Assembly (NCBI GenBank): GCA_035048485.1
Contig: CM068584.1
Location: 69,104,637-69,168,636, forward strand
Direction of reading: 5' to 3'
Length of the DNA: 64,000 bases
DNA from: Pteria penguin
Taxonomy: Eukaryota > Mollusca > Bivalvia > Pterioida > Pteriidae
The stretch's first letter is position 1; each line of letters opens with the position of its first letter. A program made the position numbers and the translations under genes. This document shows positions 63,352 to 64,000 of the stretch, piece after piece. A model generated the notes under the pieces. The model searched no databases and had not been told where the DNA came from. It saw only the letters and a program-made list of their open reading frames with translations.

Positions 63352-64000
63352 GAGACAGACAGACAGAGAGAGACAGAGAAAGAGAGAGAGAGATTGCAGT
63401 TAAGTTCATGTCGGTGGCATTCTGGTTGATGTCGGTGGCATTCTGGTTGATGTCGGTGTATCTAAGTTAATGGTGGTTGCATGTTTGTTGATATCGGTAG
63501 TGAATCAGTTAATGTCGGTAGAACATCGGTTGATGTCGGCGGTACGTCAGTCGATTTTTTTTTGTCCATCTGTTGATTTCGAATGCGTTACGTCTATTGA
63601 TTTTGGTTGAAAGTTTGTAGATGTCAATGACATGTTGACTGATGTCTGTGGTACGTTGGCTGGTGACGGTTTTACCCTGGTTGACGTTGGTAGTGCAGTG
63701 GTTGATATCAGTGCTACGTTTGTTCAGTTTGGTAATCGTGTATGATAATAAGAAAAGATCATTGCAATATAACCAAAATAAAGGCGGAACATTTAAAAAA
63801 AAAAAGCCTTACGCATGAAATGTTTGATTAGCAAAAGGTTTTAATTGTAAAGTTGATATTTATTAAGTCTTACTTTTTGATGGGAGAAGCGTGGAGATAA
63901 AATCACTTTCGCCTTTGTTGTTGATGCTAGCCAGTTCGCCTCCGTTCCGTCGGCAGATCGTCTGAGCCTTCAGCCAATTGACTCCTCCTTTAACCACCAA
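21582..64000 (-). CDS. Gene A: mannose-receptor-like multi-CTLD membrane protein (5' partial, 22 exons)
   Basis: This is a spliced gene read right to left, and about 1,168 residues are encoded in the window. Exons: 64000-63874, 62978-62815, 61751-61638, 59887-59769, 58928-58783, 53832-53636, 53233-53100, 46707-46481, 45805-45761, 43876-43713, 43457-43390, 42310-42210, 41955-41809, 41166-41050, 39682-39510, 38720-38621 (or 37847-37745), 33551-33316, 33007-32839, 24731-24447, 24123-23947, 22828-22568, 21817-21582. All borders are GT..AG and all phases match. The layout is seven CTLDs (the first partial), a stalk, a TM helix and a short tail. WIGL, EPN and WND motifs recur and two to four cysteines per domain are visible. 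Such receptors bind sugars in a calcium-dependent way and internalise ligand, so a role in innate immunity or particle uptake is inferred. Ricin-type or fibronectin-II domains, typical of the vertebrate receptor's N-terminus, would lie outside the window and cannot be assessed. Confidence 0.9.
21896..22066 (-). mobile_element. SINE family A with perfect 14-bp target duplication, gene A last intron
   Basis: A complete copy in the sense of gene A, with A-box GTGGTGTAGTGGTTA and B-box GGTTCGATTCCC intact on the minus strand. CCCCAAACAAACAA flanks it at 21882-21895 and 22067-22080. Confidence 0.93.
22067..22567. other. Gene A intron 21, remaining part
   Basis: An A-rich low-complexity stretch (22075-22150) is followed by a trace of a SINE B-like body near 22245-22325 (GCCACCGGAAGCAGGGAGGGATC). 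Confidence 0.5.
22568..22828 (-). CDS. Gene A exon 21: Pro/Thr-rich stalk with 9-residue repeats
   Basis: This is an extracellular stalk between the last CTLD and the membrane. It contains three tandem copies of PT[FY]PTGPV[ND], encoded by a 27-bp repeat at about 22651-22731, and is otherwise rich in Pro, Asn and Thr. The acceptor is TTCACAG and the donor AACG|GTAGGT. The Thr/Pro content suggests O-glycosylation, which is inference. Copy number may vary between alleles without breaking the frame. Confidence 0.88.
23150..23970. repeat. Degenerate ~25-30-bp array, ending on gene A exon 20 donor
   Basis: The left part repeats ATGCTGGGCCCGGGCACACA-like units and the right part ACATGCTCGGCCCGGG-like units. 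On the minus strand the right-hand units read GGCCGAGCATGTRAGTATAT, which is exactly the exon 20 end plus its donor. Copies at about 23.89 and 23.91 kb keep the GTGAGT or ATGAGT core. Confidence 0.85.
23947..24123 (-). CDS. Gene A exon 20: C-terminal half of CTLD g (EPS, WND)
   Basis: The exon encodes [32 protein letters not shown] and KYVCKGRA. The EPN position is EPS and WND is intact. The last exon bases and donor, GGCCGAGCAT|GTAAGTATATC, are themselves the unit of a degenerate array running downstream in the intron. Confidence 0.9.
24180..24370. repeat. Degenerate CAGA tract and (GATA)n
   Basis: CAGACA-type motifs run from about 24196 to 24330, then about nine GATA units follow up to 24368. 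Confidence 0.9.
24368..24446. repeat. 24-bp tandem repeat abutting gene A exon 19 donor
   Basis: AGATCTTTATGGAGGGGCGA and close variants occur three times. On the minus strand the first unit overlaps the donor (GTAAGATCTGATATCACC). Confidence 0.88.
24447..24731 (-). CDS. Gene A exon 19: linker and N-terminal half of CTLD g
   Basis: The exon encodes [20 protein letters not shown], then a Tyr-rich CYYFSRY strand, [18 protein letters not shown] and [10 protein letters not shown]. An insert with [13 protein letters not shown] lies before WIGM. The acceptor is ATTACAG and the donor TCAG|GTAAGA, followed directly by a 24-bp tandem repeat. Confidence 0.9.
25117..25286 (+). mobile_element. SINE family A with perfect 14-bp target duplication, gene A intron 18
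   Basis: A full-length copy with GTGGTGTAGTGGTTA and GGTTCGATTCCC boxes. CATTATAACAATTT flanks it at 25103-25116 and 25287-25300. Confidence 0.95.
25395..25517 (+). mobile_element. 5' part of a SINE family B copy split by the 7.1-kb insertion
   Basis: GATTAGCTCGTGACCGCAAG, then a CGAGACCGATTCCCGC B-box and TGTCGGTATTTTCTGG, resemble the 16.1-kb SINE. The matching 3' body resumes at 32.64 kb. Confidence 0.7.
25525..32631. mobile_element. ~7.1-kb element with seven ~850-bp internal tandem units
   Basis: The left end reads CAAGAGGCCCAAGTGGGCCT then ATATCGCTCACCTGAG. The right end is a hairpin, AGCTCACTTGAGCC / GGCTCAGGTGAGCT, followed by AAAAACC. Inside, units of 841-852 bp repeat with few differences (landmark GACCACAGCTGGATTTGATC at 26757, 27603 and five more times). 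A diverged eighth copy begins near 25.86 kb. Each unit holds two related segments ending AAAATGTGAAAAATGGCCA plus a C-run. ACAATAA occurs at 25518-25524 and 32632-32638 as a possible target duplication. No protein domain was seen, so it is non-autonomous. Confidence 0.8.
32639..32730 (+). mobile_element. 3' part of the split SINE family B copy
   Basis: AATCTGATGTCGCATGAAAC, then GTGGCACG and GCCTCGGGTGAGTCCGTAGC, match the family B body directly after the point where the left fragment stops. Confidence 0.7.
32839..33007 (-). CDS. Gene A exon 18: C-terminal half of CTLD f (EPT, WND)
   Basis: The exon encodes [33 protein letters not shown] and [11 protein letters not shown] replaces EPN while WND is kept, so calcium binding is plausible but sugar preference may differ. 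The donor CTCAG|GTCTGT opens an 8.1-kb intron that carries the ~850-bp tandem element. Confidence 0.9.
33316..33551 (-). CDS. Gene A exon 17: N-terminal half of CTLD f
   Basis: The exon encodes [17 protein letters not shown], then [19 protein letters not shown] and [10 protein letters not shown]. The acceptor is TGTGCAG and the donor AACAG|GTAATT, in phase 0. An extra CPGC pair precedes the WIGL strand, suggesting a local disulfide. Confidence 0.9.
33837..34042 (-). mobile_element. Diverged SINE family A, minus orientation, gene A intron 16
   Basis: A GGTTGGTTGGTT tail, GGAAGCAGGAGGTTCC, CGAACCCGGAT (B-box) and GCGCTTAACCACCGCACC (A-box) are all recognisable but with many differences. Confidence 0.8.
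34043..34829. other. Gene A intron 16; nothing firm
   Basis: A degenerate GACAAAATTTTGAAAA-type motif recurs at about 34110-34260. No gene seen. Confidence 0.45.
34830..35245. repeat. Degenerate 12-bp array (GATACAGGCAT)n
   Basis: ATGATACAGACATGATACAGGC and variants repeat for about 400 bases. A block from about 34900 (AAGCATATTACAGGCATGAT) recurs at about 35090, a larger duplication within the array. Frames across it encode Tyr/His/Cys-rich repeats and are not genes. Confidence 0.92.
35352..35420 (+). mobile_element. Left end of a second element related to the one at 25.5 kb
   Basis: CACAAGAGGCTCAAATGGGC then CTATATCGCTCATCTGAGCCC matches the left end at 25525. The right-end hairpin could not be found, so the extent is unknown. 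Sequence to about 36.2 kb may belong to it. Confidence 0.6.
35421..36270. other. Gene A intron 16; possible body of the truncated element
   Basis: AT-rich. TAATGTTTGAAATCTTGTTT is duplicated at about 35521 and 35591. No gene seen. Confidence 0.4.
36281..36490. repeat. Minisatellite, 23-bp unit, nine copies
   Basis: ATCACCCTGRTGCATTTTRT plus TTG repeats with only two variable positions. Confidence 0.95.
36820..37240. repeat. SINE-like remnant and two short hairpins
   Basis: Bases 36835-36970 resemble a decayed SINE B on the minus strand. TGACAGGGCATCGGCGAATACCCTGTCA (36981-37008) and AAAAACTGCAGGGG / CCCTTGCAGTTTTT (37194-37234) are hairpins. The phrase CTGCAGGGTATCGTGACGTC and variants recur three times at 37139-37215. 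Confidence 0.6.
37745..37847 (-). CDS. Gene A exon 16b: duplicated, possibly alternative, end of CTLD e
   Basis: The exon encodes [19 protein letters not shown] and RPYVCQI, closely similar to exon 16a. The acceptor is ATTTTAG. The donor is AAAA|GTAAGG, or GTAAAA six bases earlier. It too goes from phase 0 to phase 1, so including both copies would shift the frame. It is therefore either a mutually exclusive exon or an unused duplicate, and the open frame and intact splice sites favour use. Confidence 0.75.
38080..38460. repeat. Degenerate ~10-12-bp AGTACAGA array between exons 16a and 16b
   Basis: CAGTACAGACGGTCAGTACAG-type motifs continue for about 380 bases. They separate the two duplicated exons. 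Confidence 0.85.
38621..38720 (-). CDS. Gene A exon 16a: end of CTLD e (WND), first copy
   Basis: The exon encodes [19 protein letters not shown] and QPYVCQT. The acceptor is GCTCAAG and the donor AGAC|GTGAGT. It is 100 nt long, entering in phase 0 and leaving in phase 1. A second exon about 0.8 kb downstream encodes the same part of the domain with the same phases. Confidence 0.85.
38950..39375. repeat. Degenerate ~20-bp repeat (GACTAGAAATTTATGGT)
   Basis: AAATTTATRGTGACTAGAAA-like motifs recur through gene A intron 15 with many changes. Confidence 0.7.
39510..39682 (-). CDS. Gene A exon 15: CTLD e, WIGL and EPN segment
   Basis: The exon encodes [18 protein letters not shown] and [14 protein letters not shown], then KFVRNS. 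The donor AACTCG|GTAAGA gives phase 0, which both candidate following exons require. A nearer GTAAAT after SGG was rejected because it gives phase 1. Confidence 0.87.
39973..40334. mobile_element. Foldback element (MITE-like), ~80-bp inverted arms, gene A intron 14
   Basis: The left arm (AAATCATATTTCTTTTCCGC onward to TCATGTTCTG) pairs with the right arm, whose reverse complement runs AAACCATATCTTTATTCCAC to TCATGTTCTG. The internal 200 bases have no coding potential. Confidence 0.87.
40335..41049. other. Gene A intron 14, rest; nothing recognised
   Basis: AT-rich, with an AAT microsatellite near 40711-40728. Confidence 0.45.
41050..41166 (-). CDS. Gene A exon 14: N-terminal half of CTLD e
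   Basis: The exon encodes [20 protein letters not shown], then [12 protein letters not shown]. The acceptor is TTCACAG and the donor CAAG|GTAAGG, in phase 1. Confidence 0.9.
41167..41808. other. Gene A intron 13
   Basis: GGGCATTCACGGCGGGTGTGG (41340) is echoed in inverted form by CCGTGAATGCCCGCTGTGG (41431), a weak inverted pair. Nothing else recognised. Confidence 0.45.
41809..41955 (-). CDS. Gene A exon 13: end of CTLD d (WND), linker, start of CTLD e
   Basis: The exon encodes GTWNDENC and PFICKRL, then a Ser/Thr/Pro linker [10 protein letters not shown] and [13 protein letters not shown], which opens CTLD e. The acceptor is TTTTCAG and the donor AACA|GTAAGT, in phase 1. Confidence 0.9.
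42163..42209. repeat. 12-bp repeat adjoining gene A exon 12 donor
   Basis: GATACATCATATGATACGTCACATGATAC-like units start within the donor (minus strand GTAAGTATCATGTGACGTAT). Confidence 0.8.
42210..42310 (-). CDS. Gene A exon 12: CTLD d, EPN segment
   Basis: The exon encodes [26 protein letters not shown] and IFGG. The acceptor is CATTGTAG and the donor GGTG|GTAAGT, in phase 1. A 12-bp TATCAYRTGAYR repeat begins inside the donor context on the intron side. Confidence 0.9.
42455..42680. repeat. Two short degenerate arrays (GGTGACGTGGTGA; CATGTGACCACGCC)
   Basis: The first, ~13-bp, array is at 42466-42530. The second, ~21-bp, array, with ACCATGACATGTGACCACG, is at 42580-42680. Both are in gene A intron 11. 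Confidence 0.8.
42930..43389. repeat. Degenerate GTGATATTTT/GAGATAAA repeat up to gene A exon 11 donor
   Basis: Motifs such as GTGATATTTTGATTGAGATA recur at irregular spacing until the donor of exon 11 (GTGAGATAATATCTC on the minus strand), which shares the GAGATA motif. Confidence 0.65.
43390..43457 (-). CDS. Gene A exon 11: short middle exon of CTLD d
   Basis: The exon encodes [17 protein letters not shown]. The donor was set at ACCTACGT|GTGAGA because the resulting phase 2 joins to WSDGTLTD in the next exon. The alternative GTGTGA two bases earlier breaks the frame. In CTLD d the second half is spread over three exons rather than one or two. Confidence 0.87.
43713..43876 (-). CDS. Gene A exon 10: N-terminal half of CTLD d
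   Basis: The exon encodes [16 protein letters not shown], then SWYDARAYC and [12 protein letters not shown]. It runs from TTTTCAG to GGACAG|GTAGCA and ends in phase 0. Confidence 0.92.
43915..44230. other. Gene A intron 9, A-rich part with a short duplication
   Basis: CAACAACAACAAC microsatellite, a second TGATCAACAAGTTGCCACAG segment echoing the exon 10 border region (TGATCCACAAGCTGCCGC), and poly-C at 44170. Confidence 0.5.
44850..45002. mobile_element. Near-perfect foldback hairpin, ~70-bp arms
   Basis: AAACACTCTTTGCCGCAAAT through TTCGGCCTCCTGGC to AAGCAATTGTTA is followed, after GAAAAGTACTTTT-like loop sequence, by its reverse complement with three or four mismatches. It lies in gene A intron 9. 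A 76-codon frame over it is not a gene. Confidence 0.9.
45225..45405. repeat. 17-bp minisatellite, ~11 copies
   Basis: ATAAAGGTCACCTCTGT and near variants repeat in gene A intron 9. Confidence 0.93.
45761..45805 (-). CDS. Gene A exon 9: 45-nt linker exon between CTLD c and d
   Basis: The exon encodes [15 protein letters not shown], a Ser/Thr/Pro linker. It was found because exon 8 ends in phase 1 and exon 10 starts in phase 1. It is bounded by TTACAG and ACAT|GTAAGT. A 45-nt exon could be skipped without changing the frame. Confidence 0.8.
45905..46480. repeat. Degenerate TACCTCGG repeat reaching gene A exon 8 donor
   Basis: TACCTCGGTTTTAYCTACC-like motifs recur at 45908-45990 and 46195-46490. 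On the minus strand the unit is GAGGTAGGTAAAACCGAGGTA, so it repeats the donor CCCGAG|GTAGGTAAAC. A T-rich tract lies between the two parts. Confidence 0.75.
46481..46707 (-). CDS. Gene A exon 8: C-terminal half of CTLD c (EPN, WND)
   Basis: The exon encodes [20 protein letters not shown], then PSEPND, EDCVQID, KWNDNNC and NYICKV. Both EPN and WND are intact, so this is the clearest canonical sugar-binding CTLD in the window. The upstream intron is 6.4 kb and mostly 54-bp array. The donor CCCGAG|GTAGGT is followed by a degenerate GAGGTA-rich repeat. Confidence 0.93.
46780..47195. other. Gene A intron 7, right flank of exon 8; SINE B remnants
   Basis: GGTGACGGCACCTGTCTGAT (46799) and GCGGGGACCCGATCC (47155) are decayed minus-strand SINE B pieces. 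Confidence 0.55.
47226..47496 (-). mobile_element. SINE family B, minus orientation, gene A intron 7
   Basis: A complete copy in gene A sense, with head GGGCGTGGCCTAGTGGTATC, B-box GGTTCGAGTCCC, family B body and (CAAT)n tail. Confidence 0.92.
47530..52068. repeat. Minisatellite, 54-bp unit, ~84 copies, gene A intron 7
   Basis: The unit is GAGTAACGCATGCTTCCCAC, then CCTCTCCTGTAGCTAGTATTAGCATATCTCCCCA. Common variants are CCCTC/CCCCC/CCGCC, AACGC/AATGC and TTCCC/CTCCC. A 53-bp form (ATTAACTATCTCC) is concentrated at 47.5-48.8 kb. A GCTATTATTAG variant recurs at about 50.95, 51.11, 51.33 and 51.76 kb, spaced by whole units, so blocks of several units were duplicated. Because 54 is divisible by three and the unit lacks stops in some frames, minus-strand frames of 379 and 487 codons (an 18-residue [16 protein letters not shown] repeat) appear. 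They lie inside an intron and are not supported as genes. Confidence 0.97.
52097..52692. mobile_element. MITE-like element next to the 54-bp array
   Basis: The left terminus AGGGACATAGTCCGA and the reverse-complemented right terminus AGGAGCATGGTCCGA match at 12 of 15 positions. TTAA is present at both ends (52096-52099 and 52689-52692). No coding capacity. Confidence 0.72.
52840..52975 (+). mobile_element. Decayed SINE family A copy
   Basis: AACGCTTAGCTTGTGCTCAT, CCGGGTTCCATTCTCG and TATAACTGAAAATATTTTTA, then AGCGACG, follow the order of family A. Confidence 0.7.
52985..53110. repeat. Diverged copies of gene A exon 7 end plus donor
   Basis: On the minus strand the exon end reads GATTTTGTCACGGGAACAC then TTCTGGCGTGAGTATGCTG. 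Downstream, GACTTTGTCACACTTCTTGT then GTGAGTAGATG, and AATGTCACGGGTGAATACAT then TTCACGTGAGTTTGCTG, are recognisable copies that keep GTGAGT. Confidence 0.7.
53100..53233 (-). CDS. Gene A exon 7: N-terminal half of CTLD c
   Basis: The exon encodes [20 protein letters not shown], then [16 protein letters not shown]. It runs from a CTCCCAG acceptor to GGC|GTGAGT in phase 2, which the next exon completes as Ala. Diverged copies of the exon's last bases and donor lie just downstream at 52.98-53.10 kb. Confidence 0.9.
53234..53635. other. Gene A intron 6; AAAT and TA microsatellites
   Basis: (AAAT)n at 53316-53385 and (TA)n at 53561-53582. Otherwise nothing. Confidence 0.7.
53636..53832 (-). CDS. 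Gene A exon 6: end of CTLD b and start of CTLD c
   Basis: The exon enters in phase 1 after TTGCAG. It encodes ASCVALKT, then LWLNKNCS in place of WND, HSFVCE, a Thr/Pro linker [11 protein letters not shown], and [14 protein letters not shown], which opens CTLD c. It ends in phase 0 at AAG|GTATGA. LNKN in place of WND supports the view that CTLD b is a non-canonical domain. Confidence 0.88.
53833..54400. other. Gene A intron 5, far end; nothing recognised
   Basis: AT-rich sequence, then transition into decayed 88-bp units from about 54.42 kb. Confidence 0.4.
54420..58829. repeat. Minisatellite, 88-bp unit, ~49 copies, seeded on gene A exon 5
   Basis: The unit is GTACGTGAAGCGGACGGGTC then TACCGCTGGTCACTAGGTACGCCCTCTACCCCGGCTATAGAGTACTGACCTGTGTGTGATTTATCCCA in sections. 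Read on the minus strand each unit holds the last ~46 nt of exon 5 ([15 protein letters not shown]), the donor GTCAGT and about 40 nt of intron. The rightmost copy is the functional exon end. Units at the left edge (54.42-54.58 kb) are decayed. The period is not a multiple of three. A C-for-G variant (TGTGTCATTTATCCC on plus) makes a stop codon in the exon-like part of some units. Confidence 0.97.
58783..58928 (-). CDS. Gene A exon 5: CTLD b, middle; 3' end belongs to 88-bp array
   Basis: The exon encodes [18 protein letters not shown] followed by [15 protein letters not shown]. The usual WIGL is FWNGL here and the EPN site is replaced by WDKSHTGNE, so this CTLD probably does not bind sugar in the canonical way. 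The last ~46 nt and the donor ACACAG|GTCAGT are identical to the unit of the adjoining 88-bp array. The first copy's donor was chosen because it gives phase 1, which the next exon needs. Confidence 0.85.
58940..59350. repeat. Degenerate ~20-bp repeat (CCATAGGATGTGACGTCAT)
   Basis: TGACGYCATA and CATAGGATGTGACG-like motifs recur irregularly upstream of the exon 5 acceptor in gene A intron 4. Confidence 0.75.
59489..59661. repeat. Two CT microsatellites with an inverted SGGCGGAT motif between
   Basis: (CT)n at 59489-59508 and 59632-59661. CAGTGGCGGATTTTTTGCCA (59521) and GGATCCGCCACTG (59618) form a weak inverted pair. Confidence 0.8.
59769..59887 (-). CDS. Gene A exon 4: N-terminal half of CTLD b
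   Basis: The acceptor GTTTCAG is followed by [13 protein letters not shown], then SWTDAQAFC and NLATINN, a standard CTLD first half. The exon ends AATCG|GTCAGT in phase 2. Confidence 0.9.
59905..59955. repeat. 12-bp AAACGACACACGT repeat next to exon 4 acceptor
   Basis: Four units of CGTAAACGACACA lie within 20-70 bases of the exon 4 acceptor. The same unit makes the larger array at 60.43 kb. Confidence 0.85.
60291..60437. mobile_element. Foldback element (MITE-like), ~46-bp arms
   Basis: TAGAAATAATGACATCCTAA and onward to CCAGTAACCGCC pairs with GGCGGATACTGG through GACGTCATTATTTCTTA. An inner AATCAAATT / AATTTGATT pair continues the stem. Confidence 0.88.
60437..61020. repeat. 12-bp array (CGTAAACGACACA), ~30 copies then decayed
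   Basis: CGTAAACGACACATGTAAACG and variants are dense to about 60.78 kb and sporadic to about 61.01 kb. Frames encode Cys/Val/Arg-rich repeats and are artefacts. Confidence 0.93.
61196..61640. repeat. 42-bp array, 11 copies, ending on gene A exon 3 donor
   Basis: GTACCAGATTACATCCTGCA or variants start at 61202, 61244, 61286, 61328, 61370, 61412, 61454, 61496 and 61538, every 42 bases, then at 61592 (54 bases on) and 61634. On the minus strand each unit has CAGGATGTAATCTG|GTACACTTACACTC, identical in layout to the exon 3 end and donor. Confidence 0.95.
61638..61751 (-). CDS. Gene A exon 3: end of CTLD a (WND) and linker into CTLD b
   Basis: The exon begins at TTCTAG|AGACCTGG and encodes GWNDGVCED and FVCRR, which close CTLD a, then a short linker and APEYKGCNL, which opens CTLD b. 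The donor AATCTG|GTACAC is weak. It was chosen because it gives phase 0 and joins cleanly to [10 protein letters not shown] in the next exon. The donor lies inside a 42-bp tandem array that repeats it (see findings). An upstream duplicate of the acceptor is also visible. Confidence 0.85.
61752..61880. repeat. Two diverged upstream copies of gene A exon 3 acceptor
   Basis: Minus strand: the real acceptor is TTCTAG|AGACCTGGATGGAATG. About 57 bases upstream is GTGTAG|AGACCCGGATGTTATAG, and about 55 further is GTGTAG|ATTCGAATGGAATGATAT. The third keeps TGGAATGAT, the WND codons. Confidence 0.7.
61905..62600. repeat. Minisatellite, 49-bp unit, 14 copies, gene A intron 2
   Basis: TATATAGTGGTAAGATATCA, CCGCGTTCTCTAGCCTAG and TTCACTACATG repeat with scattered single-base changes. 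Confidence 0.96.
62620..62814. repeat. Diverged repeats of the start of gene A intron 2
   Basis: Minus strand: GTGAGTTATCTGCCCTTGAT and GGAACTCTTCATTTTGATTC at the donor are echoed by GTAAGCTATATGCCCTTGTT then AAAAACTCTC, and by TATCAATTGATAAAAACTCT. Confidence 0.65.
62815..62978 (-). CDS. Gene A exon 2: CTLD a, WIGL and EPN segment
   Basis: The exon enters in phase 1 after a TTTACAG acceptor and ends in phase 0 at AAT|GTGAGT. It encodes GYWIGLNDR, a WSDGSPV strand, NWAAHEPN and EDCV. EPN is the tripeptide associated with mannose-type specificity in this family. Confidence 0.92.
63003..63395. repeat. (GACA)n/(GA)n microsatellite tract
   Basis: About 390 bases of mixed CAGA, GAGA and AGAC repeats in gene A intron 1. 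The Ser/Leu/Cys-rich frame on the minus strand is an artefact. Confidence 0.97.
63405..63720. repeat. Degenerate ~21-bp repeat (GGTTGATGTCGGTGGCATTCT)
   Basis: Two clean copies at 63410-63452 are followed by decayed ones (GTTGATGTCGG, TTGATATCAGTG) to about 63.72 kb. Confidence 0.8.
63874..64000 (-). CDS. Gene A exon 1 in window: N-terminal half of CTLD a (cut by edge)
   Basis: The exon reads [19 protein letters not shown], the usual CTLD helix-2 region (W..A...C...GG.LASI). It ends CCATCAAAAA before a GTAAGA donor, in phase 1. The 5' end of this exon lies beyond the window. Confidence 0.88.

Noticed and set aside
63005..63409. 134-codon Ser/Leu/Cys repeat frame
   Set aside because: A translation of GACA/GA microsatellite.

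Overview
The window is AT-rich animal (metazoan) DNA, most likely from a bivalve mollusc. Coding sequence is split into short exons with GT..AG borders. Two families of tRNA-derived SINE, foldback elements and many tandem arrays fill the introns. One gene encodes a membrane receptor built from many C-type lectin domains (CTLDs), a type of gene that is abundant in bivalves. The species cannot be named from the sequence, and the bivalve call rests on the style of the SINEs and of the repeat at 25.5-32.6 kb. There is no bacterial or phage content.

Both recognisable genes are on the minus strand. Gene A fills about 21.6-64 kb and continues past the right edge. It is a mannose-receptor-like protein. 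I could place 22 exons plus one duplicated exon, and every splice phase agrees from exon to exon. In transcription order they encode seven CTLDs (the first cut by the window edge), a Pro/Thr-rich stalk with three 9-residue repeats, one transmembrane helix and a short tail. The tail has an F-D-N-K-M-Y motif resembling the endocytosis motif of vertebrate mannose receptor. Six of the seven CTLDs keep the WND calcium-site motif and four of those keep EPN. The second CTLD has lost both. Gene B spans about 2.5-12.2 kb and runs off the left edge. It starts with a signal peptide split over a 12-codon exon and a 19-nt microexon, followed by a von Willebrand factor A (vWA) domain with an intact DTSRS MIDAS motif.

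Roughly a third of the window is tandem repeat. The largest arrays are about seven units of ~850 bp (25.5-32.6 kb), ~84 units of 54 bp (47.5-52.1 kb), ~49 units of 88 bp (54.5-58.8 kb), and ~41 units of 36-37 bp (12.5-14.0 kb, just upstream of gene B). Smaller arrays sit in most introns. The most unusual pattern is that several gene A arrays start at, or contain, an exon's 3' end plus its 5' splice site, so the donor is copied many times. In the 42-bp array at 61.2-61.6 kb the copies stay in frame, so alternative donors would lengthen the protein by 14-residue steps. One acceptor also has two degenerate duplicates that keep exon-like sequence.

The region 12.2-21.6 kb between the genes holds arrays, SINEs and low-complexity tracts, with no gene I can support.
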